This document shows, piece after piece, positions 1-5,631 of a stretch of DNA of 10,536 nucleotides; position 1 is the stretch's first letter; every line of letters begins with the position of its first letter. A program made the translations under genes and the position numbers. A model generated the notes under the pieces. That model did not search any database and was not told the DNA's origin. It saw only the letters and a program-made list of their open reading frames with translations. This stretch comes from Novosphingobium sp. (GTDB lineage: Bacteria; Pseudomonadota; Alphaproteobacteria; Sphingomonadales; Sphingomonadaceae), in NCBI GenBank assembly GCA_027490345.1, contig JAIXYF010000382.1:1-10536 (forward strand), in the 5' to 3' direction.

Positions 1-417
1 TATCGCAATGCCAAGGCCCATCTCGATGCGGCTTTGCGCCTCGATGATCCCATCAGGGCCCGAGATGCCGAATGCATAGGGATTAAGATAAGCCGCAAGG
101 CCCACGAGCACGGCGGCGAGGCCGACGAGGCTGTGGAACGCCGCTACCAGCTGCGGCATGTCGGTCATCTTGATCTTGCGCGCGGTCACGAAGCCAAGCC
201 CGCCGCCCACCGCAATGGCGCCTGCGATTTCCGGCAAGCTGGCAAGGCCATGCGTCGCCAGCGTCGTGACCATCGCGATGGTCATGCCGATGATGCCGTA
301 GCGGTTGCCCGCGCGCGAGGTTGCCGGGCTGGAAAGCCCGCGCAGCGCCATGATGAACAGGACACCGGCGGCGAGATAGGCCAAGCCTACCCAGGAGGGA
401 GGAGCGACGTGTTCCAT
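1..417 (-). CDS. pntB: NAD(P) transhydrogenase subunit beta, N-terminal 139 residues (cut by window edge)
   Basis: This is the membrane and NADP(H)-binding subunit of the proton-translocating transhydrogenase, which uses the proton motive force to reduce NADP+ with NADH in the inner membrane. The visible part begins MEHVAPPSWVGLAYLAAG and is a run of hydrophobic helices separated by glycine-rich turns (for example GAIAVGGGLGFVTARKIKMT), followed by MPQLVAAFHSLVGLAAVLVG, typical of the PntB membrane domain. The frame is open to base 1, and the C-terminal NADP-binding domain lies outside the window. The ATG at 417-415 overlaps the pntAB stop by one base (TGATG). An AAGGAG ribosome site at 431-426, 8 nt upstream, fixes the start. 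The gene is the last visible one of an aa3 subunit IV-pntAA-pntAB-pntB operon. Confidence 0.95.
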   Translation of the reverse strand, partial: MEHVAPPSWVGLAYLAAGVLFIMALRGLSSPATSRAGNRYGIIGMTIAMVTTLATHGLASLPEIAGAIAVGGGLGFVTARKIKMTDMPQLVAAFHSLVGLAAVLVGLAAYLNPYAFGISGPDGIIEAQSRIEMGLGIAI

Positions 418-701
418 CACTTCTTCTCCTTCTTCTTGTACATCGCCAGCATGCGCTCGGTGACCGCGAAGCCGCCGAAGATGTTGACCGAAGCCAGCAC
501 CACCGCGAGCAGCCCCAGCCACTTCGAGACCGCCGAACCCTCAGCCGCACCAGCCACCAGCGCGCCGACGACGATGACCGACGAAATTGCGTTGGTGACC
601 GCCATCAGCGGCGTATGCAGCGCCGGAGTGACCGACCACACCACGTAATAGCCCACGAAGCAGGCCATCACGAACACACTCAGAATCGAAATGAAGTCCA
701 T
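417..701 (-). CDS. pntAB: NAD(P) transhydrogenase subunit alpha, membrane part (alpha-2)
   Basis: This 94-residue protein is the separate membrane-domain part of the alpha subunit, as found in alphaproteobacteria (the Rhodospirillum-type three-gene arrangement), where E. coli has a single fused PntA. It begins MDFISILSVFVMACFVGYYV and has three to four hydrophobic segments, including the family-typical stretch TPALHTPLMAVTNAISS at about residues 25-41 and NIFGGFAVTERMLAMY near the end. The tail is strongly basic (KKKEKK) and probably cytoplasmic. The start has a purine-rich site, GAGGGGG, overlapping the pntAA stop codon 11 bp upstream. The stop overlaps the pntB ATG, so translation of the three subunits is probably coupled. 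Confidence 0.95.
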   Translation of the reverse strand: MDFISILSVFVMACFVGYYVVWSVTPALHTPLMAVTNAISSVIVVGALVAGAAEGSAVSKWLGLLAVVLASVNIFGGFAVTERMLAMYKKKEKK

Positions 702-712
702 GTCAGCCCCCC

Positions 713-1843
713 TCAGCCGAGCAGTCGTTCGTTGACGACCTTGCCGCCCTGCGTCAGGCGAATGGCGTTGCCGATTTCCTCGTCGAGCACGGGCTTGCCC
801 TGCTCCTTGTCCCAGAAGGCCGAGAGGAAATTGAACAGGTTGCGCGAAAACAGCGCCGAAGCGTCTGCCGCGAGATGCGTGGCCGTGTTCGAATAGCCGA
901 TGATCTTCACCCCGTGCTTTTCGACGACCTGATCAGCGACCGAACCTTCGACGTTGCCGCCTGCCGACACCGCGAGATCGAAGATCACCGAGCCGGGCTT
1001 CATCGTGGCAATCTGTGCATCGGTGATCAGGCGCGGTGCCGGGCGGCCCGGAATCAGCGCCGTGGTGATCACGATATCCTGCTTGGCGATGTGGCTGGAA
1101 ACCAGTTCGGCCTGCGCCGCCTGATATTCCGGGCTCATCTCGGTGGCATAGCCGCCCGCGCCTTCGCCCTCGATCCCCGCGACGTTCTCCACGAAGATCG
1201 GCTTGGCACCGAGCGACTGGATCTGCTCCTTGGTGGCCGAGCGCACGTCAGTCGCCGAAACCTGCCCGCCGAGGCGGCGCGCGGTGGCGATCGCCTGAAG
1301 GCCCGCAACGCCGACACCCATGACGAAGACCTTGGCCGCCGAAACGGTGCCGGCCGCTGTCATCATCATCGGGAAGGCACGGCCATAAAGGTCCGCCGCC
1401 ACGATCACGGCTTTGTAGCCCGCGAGGTTCGACTGCGAGGAGAGGATGTCCATCGACTGCGCACGCGTGATGCGCGGCATGAACTCCATCGCCAGCGCCT
1501 CAAGGCCCGCCGATGCATAAGCATCGACGCGGGCACGCTGGCCGAACGGATCGAGCGAGGCAACAACCCACGCGCCGGGCTTGGCCCCCGCCAGCAGCTC
1601 AGGCTCGGGCCCCTGGATGCCCAGCACGATATCCGCACCGGCGGCAGCACCGCTGGCCACGATTTCGGCTCCGGCAGCCTGATAGGCTTCGTCGCTGATC
1701 GAAGCGGTCATGCCCGCCCCTGCTTCCACGCGCACAGCCGCGCCGAGACCGATGAATTTCTTCACCGTCTCAGGCGTCGCCGACACCCGGTGCTCGCCGC
1801 TGGCCCGCTCGCGCAGGACAGCGATCGTTGTTGTCGCCCCCAT
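713..1843 (-). CDS. pntAA: NAD(P) transhydrogenase subunit alpha, NAD(H)-binding part (alpha-1)
   Basis: This 376-residue soluble domain binds NAD(H) and passes hydride to the NADP domain of PntB. It belongs to the alanine dehydrogenase/transhydrogenase fold. Visible marks are an N-terminal lobe starting IAVLRERASGEHRVSATPE, the signature MPRITRAQSMDILSSQSNLA at about 122-141, the nucleotide-binding loop GVGVAGLQAIATARRLG at 176-192, and the following ATDVR at 197-201, whose Asp normally holds the NAD ribose. Length matches stand-alone alpha-1 subunits. The ATG at 1843 has no clear ribosome site (the upstream bases are TGATCGCGCGC) and lies 8 bp after the stop of the small subunit IV gene, so initiation is probably coupled to that gene. 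The protein lacks membrane helices, consistent with the split alpha subunit. Confidence 0.96.
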   Translation of the reverse strand: MGATTTIAVLRERASGEHRVSATPETVKKFIGLGAAVRVEAGAGMTASISDEAYQAAGAEIVASGAAAGADIVLGIQGPEPELLAGAKPGAWVVASLDPFGQRARVDAYASAGLEALAMEFMPRITRAQSMDILSSQSNLAGYKAVIVAADLYGRAFPMMMTAAGTVSAAKVFVMGVGVAGLQAIATARRLGGQVSATDVRSATKEQIQSLGAKPIFVENVAGIEGEGAGGYATEMSPEYQAAQAELVSSHIAKQDIVITTALIPGRPAPRLITDAQIATMKPGSVIFDLAVSAGGNVEGSVADQVVEKHGVKIIGYSNTATHLAADASALFSRNLFNFLSAFWDKEQGKPVLDEEIGNAIRLTQGGKVVNERLLG

Positions 1844-1851
1844 GCGCGCGA

Positions 1852-1986
1852 TCAGGCGATCAGGTACATGACGAACAGCACGATCAGCGAGATCACCGGC
1901 GTGGCGACCTTGATCATGCCGACGAAGCCTTCATACGTGGCCGTCGCTGCCTTCATGTTGTTCCCGGCATTGTTGCTGGTGCCCAT
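1852..1986 (-). CDS. aa3-type cytochrome c oxidase subunit IV-like small membrane protein (44 aa)
   Basis: This is a 44-codon gene in front of pntAA. The product begins MGTSNNAGNNMKAATATYEG, continues FVGMIKVATPVISLIVLFVMY and ends LIA. The pattern, a short polar N-terminus with a Y-E/x-G-F motif followed by one transmembrane helix, matches the small bacterial aa3 oxidase subunit IV family (COX4_pro_2 type), a single-helix accessory subunit of cytochrome c oxidase. An excellent ribosome site, AGGAAGGG, lies 6 nt before the ATG. The stop is 8 bp from pntAA, so the two appear co-transcribed. Family assignment is from pattern recognition. Whether the protein works with the oxidase or with the transhydrogenase cannot be told from the sequence. 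Confidence 0.85.
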   Translation of the reverse strand: MGTSNNAGNNMKAATATYEGFVGMIKVATPVISLIVLFVMYLIA

Positions 1987-1992
1987 GACAAA

Positions 1993-2000
1993 CCCTTCCT
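1993..2000 (-). promoter_or_regulatory. Ribosome binding site of the subunit IV-pnt operon
   Basis: Read on the minus strand this is AGGAAGGG, 6 nt before the ATG at 1986. It is the strongest ribosome site of this operon and supports the 44-aa gene as the real first cistron. Confidence 0.7.
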
Positions 2001-2111
2001 GATTGCGTTTTAAACGTCCAATTGACCGCATCCTCTAGCGGCCACGTTCCCCCGGCTCAAGCGGAACCCGTGCTTTCGCACTTAATCTGGTCTTTACCCA
2101 AATGGGCTAGA

Positions 2112-2138
2112 CCCCGGCACTATGCAAAAGGACCGGGG
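2112..2138 (+). repeat. Inverted repeat over the ribosome site of the response regulator
   Basis: Perfect 6-bp arms CCCCGG (2112-2117) and CCGGGG (2133-2138) are separated by 15 nt. The right arm contains the GGGG nearest the ATG at 2144, so a hairpin in the mRNA would cover the probable ribosome site. The arms are short and GC-rich, so it may be chance. The rest of the 1987-2143 divergent spacer must hold the promoters of both operons, but I could not pick convincing -35/-10 boxes. Confidence 0.3.
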
Positions 2139-2143
2139 AAGCC

Positions 2144-3562
2144 ATGTCAGAGCCCATTGATCGGCTGCTGCTGCTGATCGACGATGAACCGGCGCAGTGC
2201 CGCCTCATCTCGGCGCTCGCAGCGCGCGAGGGTTGGCGCACGATCATCGCCCGCGATTCCGAGACGGCCATCGCCACGCTCGGCACGCGTCAGGGCATGC
2301 AGCTCGATGCAATCATTCTGGATCAATGGGTTCCCGGCGACGAAGCCTGCAACCTGATCGCCGAGCTCAAGGCGCGCCGCCCGGCCTTGCCGATCCTGAT
2401 GATCACGACCAGCGCTTCGCCGCTGCTCGCGGTCGAAGCGATGCGCGCAGGAGCCACGGACTATCTGATCAAGCCGGTCGCGCCCGACAGGTTGCTTCAG
2501 GCGCTGCGCACCGCCACCCGGCGCGAAGAATCGCCGGAGGAGCTGCAGCCGCTCACGGAAAAGTTCACCGGCACGCTCGATTTCGATTCGATGATCGGCG
2601 CCGCGCCCAGCTTCCGCGCGGCGCTGGCCGTGGCGGCCAAAGCAGCGCGCACGCACAGCAGTGTCCTCATCGAAGGCGAAAGCGGCACCGGCAAGGAAAT
2701 GCTGGTGCGCGCGATGCATGCTGCCAGCCCCCGCGCCAAGGCGCCGCTGCGCATTGTCAATGCCGGGGGCATTCCGGCCAACCAGATCGAATCCGTGCTG
2801 TTCGGGCACGAAAAGGGCGCGTTTCCCGGCGCGTTCGAACGCCATGTCGGCGCGCTGCAACATGCCGATGGCGGCACGCTGGTGATCGACGAGATCGACC
2901 GGCTGTGCCTGCCCGCGCAGGCCCGCCTCGCGCAGTTCCTTCAGCGCGGGGATATCCAGCCCATCGGGGCGCGCCACAGCTTCCGCCTCGATGTCCGGGT
3001 GATCGTGTGCAGCAATGCCGCGCTGGGCGATCTGGTGGATGTGCAGCTGTTCGATCCCGCGCTGCTCGAAGCCTTGAGCAACGTGCATGTGCACTTGCCC
3101 GCCTTGCGCGAACGCGCGGGCGATATTCCGGCGCTCGCCCGCCATTTCCTGACGCGCATCGGCGAACAGCCGGGCCTTCGCCCGCTGGGTATCACAGATG
3201 GCGCGCTGGCGCTGCTGGCGGCCTATGACTGGCCGGGCAATGTGCGCCAGCTGCAGGCCACGCTGTTTCGCGCCGCCGTGTTTTGTGATGGCGAGGCGCT
3301 GACCGCACAGGATTTCCCCAACCTTTCGAGCCTGATAGGAGAGGCTCCGCGCGCTGCGCCGGCGCAAAGCGAGGCGGCGGGCGTCATGCTCTACTCGCCC
3401 GACGGCAATCTGCGTCCGCTGGAAGAGATCGAAGCGGACGTCATCCGTCTGGCCATCGGCCACTACCGCGGCCGCATGACCGAAGTGGCGCGCCGCCTCG
3501 GCATCGGGCGCTCGACGCTCTATCGCAAGCTTTCGGAATTGGGGATCGACAGCGTCGCGTAA
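2144..3562 (+). CDS. NtrC-family response regulator with a degenerate sigma-54 AAA+ domain
   Basis: This 472-residue protein has three domains. The receiver (about 5-120) keeps the acidic pair D13/D14, phospho-acceptor D60 (IILDQWVPG), T88/T89 and K110. The AAA+ domain (about 145-375) keeps Walker A GESGTGKE (178-185), Walker B GGTLVIDE (243-250) and sensor II WPGNVRQL (363-370). The C-terminal Fis-type helix-turn-helix (about 425-468) includes TEVARRLGIGRSTLYRKL. Two normally essential features are altered. The sigma-54 contact loop GAFTGA reads GAFPGA (225-230). In the segment equivalent to FREDLYYRL, both arginine-finger positions are replaced (F303-D-P-A-L-L-E-A-L311). Phosphorylation and DNA binding look intact, but sigma-54 activation is doubtful. 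It may instead act with the housekeeping sigma or as a repressor. No sensor kinase is nearby, so the signal is unknown. Confidence 0.88.
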   Translation: MSEPIDRLLLLIDDEPAQCRLISALAAREGWRTIIARDSETAIATLGTRQGMQLDAIILDQWVPGDEACNLIAELKARRPALPILMITTSASPLLAVEAMRAGATDYLIKPVAPDRLLQALRTATRREESPEELQPLTEKFTGTLDFDSMIGAAPSFRAALAVAAKAARTHSSVLIEGESGTGKEMLVRAMHAASPRAKAPLRIVNAGGIPANQIESVLFGHEKGAFPGAFERHVGALQHADGGTLVIDEIDRLCLPAQARLAQFLQRGDIQPIGARHSFRLDVRVIVCSNAALGDLVDVQLFDPALLEALSNVHVHLPALRERAGDIPALARHFLTRIGEQPGLRPLGITDGALALLAAYDWPGNVRQLQATLFRAAVFCDGEALTAQDFPNLSSLIGEAPRAAPAQSEAAGVMLYSPDGNLRPLEEIEADVIRLAIGHYRGRMTEVARRLGIGRSTLYRKLSELGIDSVA

Positions 3563-3583
3563 ACCGGGGGGCTTCAGTTCTTA

Positions 3584-3673
3584 CCCTCTCGATACTGGCC
3601 CTCTCGATTCTGGCCCTCTCGATTCTGGCCCTCTCGATTCTGGCCCTCTCGATTCTGGCCCTCTCGATTCTGG
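3584..3673. repeat. Six-unit 15-bp tandem repeat carrying five GANTC sites
   Basis: The unit CCCTCTCGATTCTGG is repeated six times head to tail with no spacer. Units 2-6 (3599-3673) are identical, and unit 1 (3584-3598) differs by one base (GATACTGG). Each of units 2-6 contains GATTC, the CcrM target GANTC, at 3606, 3621, 3636, 3651 and 3666; the unit 1 change removes the site. The array lies in the 190-bp gap between the response regulator stop and the CoA-transferase start. The unit has no stop codon in any frame (the plus-strand frame from 3586 would read LSILA repeats), but no start codon with a ribosome site was found, so I treat it as non-coding. Confidence 0.95.
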
Positions 3674-3738
3674 CAGCGTTGCTCCCCGGCGCGGTGCTGT
3701 TAAGTCTCTGCGCGATGGCACCCGCAAAGGCTGCCCGC

Positions 3739-3744
3739 GAGGAG
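3739..3744 (+). promoter_or_regulatory. Ribosome binding site that fixes a TTG start
   Basis: GAGGAG lies 8 nt before the TTG at 3753. There is no in-frame ATG or GTG between the repeat array and the conserved N-terminal motif of the CoA-transferase, so this site supports TTG as the start codon. Confidence 0.7.
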
Positions 3745-3752
3745 AGCACACC

Positions 3753-4904
3753 TTGGCCGCGCAGAAACTGCTCGAAGGCATTCGCATCGTTGATCTGACC
3801 AGCGTGGTCTTCGGCCCTTACGCCACCGAAACGCTGGCCGATCTGGGCGCCGACGTGATCAAGATCGAAGTACCTGCGGGCGATATCTTCCGCCATGCCG
3901 GAAAGGTTGCCGCAACCCCGGGCATGGGGCCGTGCACACTCAATCTCAACAAGGGCAAGCGCAGCCTCGCGCTCGATCTCAAATCACCCGAAGGCAAGGC
4001 CGCGCTGACAGCGCAACTCGCCGAGGCGGATGTGTTCATCCACAACGTGCGCGGCAAGCCGATCGAGCGGCTGGGCTTTGGCTATGAGGCGGTGAAGGCG
4101 ATAAAGCCCGACATCATTTATGTGCACTGCACCGGCTTTGGCTCGGGCGGGCCCTATGCCGATCTGCAAGCTTATGACGACGTGATCCAGGCAGCAACCG
4201 GCACGACCAATCTGCTTTCGCGCGTCGATGGCAATCTGGTGCCGCGCTTCCTGCCCTCGCTCATTGCCGACAAGGTCTCGGGGCTCCACGGTGCCTATGC
4301 CGTGATGGCCGCCGTGATCCACAAGCTGCGCTTCGGCGAAGGCCAGTTCGTCGAAGTGCCGATGTTCGAGAGCTTCACGCACTTCATGATGCAGGAGCAT
4401 CTTTACGGGCTGACGCTGGTCCCCCCGCTGGAGCCTGCGGGCTATCCGCGCCAGCTCGATCCGTTCCGCCAGCCCTTCCCCGCCAAGGATGGCTATGTGG
4501 TGATAGTGCCCTATACGCCCGATGCCATCGATACCGTGATCGAACTGCTCGAAGCGCCGGAGCTGGCCGCTGATCCCCGGTTCATCGACTTCCCCTCGCG
4601 GATGCGCAACATCAGCGCCTTTTACGAAGAGATGGCCAAGCACACACCCAAGCTGACCATGGCGCAATGGGCCGCCAAAATGGCCGAGCACCAGATCCCT
4701 TGCATGCCGGTCCGCGATCTTGAGGACATAACCGAAGACCCGCATCTGAAGGCGGTCGATTTTTTTCAGCAGCGCACGCACCCCACCGAGGGCGATTACC
4801 TCAAGATGCGCAGCCCGGTGATGTTTTCGGTCGGCGGATTCGAAGTGCAGCCCGCGCCCACGATTGGGCAGGACAATACAGTGCTGATTCGACCGGATAC
4901 TTGA
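3753..4904 (+). CDS. Family III CoA-transferase (CaiB/BaiF type)
   Basis: This 383-residue enzyme moves coenzyme A between carboxylic acids through an acyl-aspartyl enzyme intermediate, in the cytoplasm. The N-terminus GIRIVDLTSVVFGPYATETL (9-28), followed by LGADVIKIEVPAGD (31-44), is the family hallmark. Further marks are NLNKGKRSLALDL (64-76) and FIHNVRGKPIERLGFGYE (95-112). D173 in IADKVSGLHGAY is the expected catalytic aspartate, near D169 of formyl-CoA transferase. Length is normal for the family. It starts with TTG, backed by a GAGGAG ribosome site; the first in-frame ATG (residue 58) would delete the signature. The substrate cannot be told: carnitine/CoA transferases, formyl-CoA transferase and alpha-methylacyl-CoA racemase all share these motifs. 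It stands alone between a repeat array and an AT-rich region. Confidence 0.9.
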   Translation: MAAQKLLEGIRIVDLTSVVFGPYATETLADLGADVIKIEVPAGDIFRHAGKVAATPGMGPCTLNLNKGKRSLALDLKSPEGKAALTAQLAEADVFIHNVRGKPIERLGFGYEAVKAIKPDIIYVHCTGFGSGGPYADLQAYDDVIQAATGTTNLLSRVDGNLVPRFLPSLIADKVSGLHGAYAVMAAVIHKLRFGEGQFVEVPMFESFTHFMMQEHLYGLTLVPPLEPAGYPRQLDPFRQPFPAKDGYVVIVPYTPDAIDTVIELLEAPELAADPRFIDFPSRMRNISAFYEEMAKHTPKLTMAQWAAKMAEHQIPCMPVRDLEDITEDPHLKAVDFFQQRTHPTEGDYLKMRSPVMFSVGGFEVQPAPTIGQDNTVLIRPDT

Positions 4905-4998
4905 TCCTTAGCTCAGCATTTACTTAGGGAGCTCCCCGCAGAAATTTCGGTTGTCTTGCGGTGTCGATTTAGCTTTTATTTCCTTTCCTTATAAAGGC

Positions 4999-5029
4999 TT
5001 GCTGCATAAACTCCAATATGGATTATTAT
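4999..5029 (+). promoter_or_regulatory. Possible promoter of the lipoprotein gene
   Basis: TTGCTG (4999-5004) and TATTAT (5024-5029), 19 bp apart, resemble -35 and -10 boxes. The spacing is long, and AT-rich DNA yields such matches by chance. A TATAAA at 4990-4995 has no matching -35 box. Confidence 0.25.
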
Positions 5030-5054
5030 TACCTTTCTGTTTTAGGCTCAACCT

Positions 5055-5067
5055 GTAACGTTACGTT
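5055..5067. repeat. Small palindrome and direct repeat, possible operator
   Basis: GTAACGTTAC (5055-5064) is a perfect 10-bp palindrome, and ACGTT occurs twice in a row (5058-5062 and 5063-5067). It sits about 25 bp before the lipoprotein start, where a regulator could bind. No regulator is identified. Confidence 0.3.
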
Positions 5068-5073
5068 AAATAT

Positions 5074-5084
5074 GGGGGGGGGGG
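5074..5084 (+). repeat. G11 homopolymer at the lipoprotein ribosome site
   Basis: Eleven consecutive G residues end 4 nt before the ATG at 5089, where a ribosome site should be. An ATG at 5072 opens directly into the tract. With 11 G it is out of frame and stops at a TGA overlapping the lipoprotein ATG (5090-5092). With 9 or 12 G it would be in frame with the lipoprotein. Confidence 0.85.
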
Positions 5085-5088
5085 AAAC

Positions 5089-5607
5089 ATGAAAGTTATT
5101 GGCGTTGTCTCAATTGGTCTTTTGCTGGGTGGTTGCGCAAATTTCACAACCCCATCGTCAATTCGTGAAATCAAAAGCCGGGGTAACTACTGGGTGAGTT
5201 ATGATTCCTCGCGTCGTGGCGCATGGATATCCGCCCGTGACGGATCCGTTACGAGTTGTGCCGAACCTGCCCCAGATGTCGCACTTTCATTGTCTACTGG
5301 ATTGAAGGGAAGCCTTAAAACAGGTTCGACGGAGGTTTCAGGACTCGATGCGTCTGCAACCGCAACTGCACTTGCCCTCGCCGGGAGGGACAATGTGGTG
5401 TTGCTGGCCCGAGAAGCGCTCTTCCGCATCTGCGAACAGTCAGCTGCTGGAAATATTAGTCCAGCTGAAGTCTCGAAGCTGTTCGCGAACGTATTTGACA
5501 AGACGAGGGACATTGCAGTCGCGCAAGCAGATAGCGCAAAGGCGCAAGCACAAACCGCAGCAGAAAGAACAAAGCAAATTCAGATGCTGAAGGCTGATGA
5601 AAAGTAA
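5089..5607 (+). CDS. Small predicted lipoprotein of unknown function
   Basis: This is a 172-residue protein. The N-terminus MKVIGVVSIGLLLGGCANF is a short type II signal peptide with lipobox L13-G-G-C16, so it should be lipid-anchored facing the periplasm. Residue 17 is Ala, giving no inner-membrane retention Asp. The middle has C57 in SCAEPAPDVALSLSTG (56-71) and C115 in ALFRICEQSAAG (110-121); the two cysteines could form a disulfide. The C-terminal 40 residues are Ala/Gln/Lys-rich without Pro or Gly and look like an amphipathic helix or coiled coil. I have an impression of scattered hypothetical lipoproteins with a CAEPxPD and R-x-C-E pattern, but cannot name a family. The codons are less GC-biased than in neighbouring genes, suggesting acquisition. 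The expected ribosome site is replaced by a G11 tract. Confidence 0.8.
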   Translation: MKVIGVVSIGLLLGGCANFTTPSSIREIKSRGNYWVSYDSSRRGAWISARDGSVTSCAEPAPDVALSLSTGLKGSLKTGSTEVSGLDASATATALALAGRDNVVLLAREALFRICEQSAAGNISPAEVSKLFANVFDKTRDIAVAQADSAKAQAQTAAERTKQIQMLKADEK

Positions 5608-5631
5608 GATTTATCAGTGCTTCTAAGCGAA

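Larger units (their letters stand above)
4905..5088. other. AT-rich spacer upstream of the lipoprotein gene
   Basis: This 184-bp stretch is visibly poorer in G+C than the genes to its left and right. It contains the 10-bp palindrome GGGAGCTCCC (4927-4936), the palindrome GTAACGTTAC (5055-5064) with a further ACGTT copy beside it, and a G11 tract. No ORF or clear intrinsic terminator for the CoA-transferase was seen. Confidence 0.6.

Noticed and set aside
2111..2126. Sigma-54 promoter (GGCAC followed by TATGC) before the response regulator
   Set aside because: The GG and GC elements are about 8 bp apart, not the required 12, so the resemblance is superficial.
2147..3463. 438-residue antisense open frame opposite the response regulator
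   Set aside because: Long antisense frames are usual in GC-rich DNA. It has no domain, is rich in Arg/Gly/Gln, and covers conserved domain codons of the sense gene.
3584..3673. CRISPR-like array
   Set aside because: The units are only 15 bp and contiguous, with no spacers, and no cas gene is in view.
3586..3798. Plus-strand frame encoding LSILA hydrophobic repeats before the CoA-transferase
   Set aside because: The frame is open from about 3286 but has no ATG and no start codon with a ribosome site, and it overlaps the start of the CoA-transferase out of frame.
3441..3896. Minus-strand open frames through the tandem repeat encoding ERARI or ESRGP repeats
   Set aside because: The 15-bp unit has no stop in any frame, so open frames arise automatically. 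These run antisense to two well-supported genes and have no recognisable domain or ribosome site.
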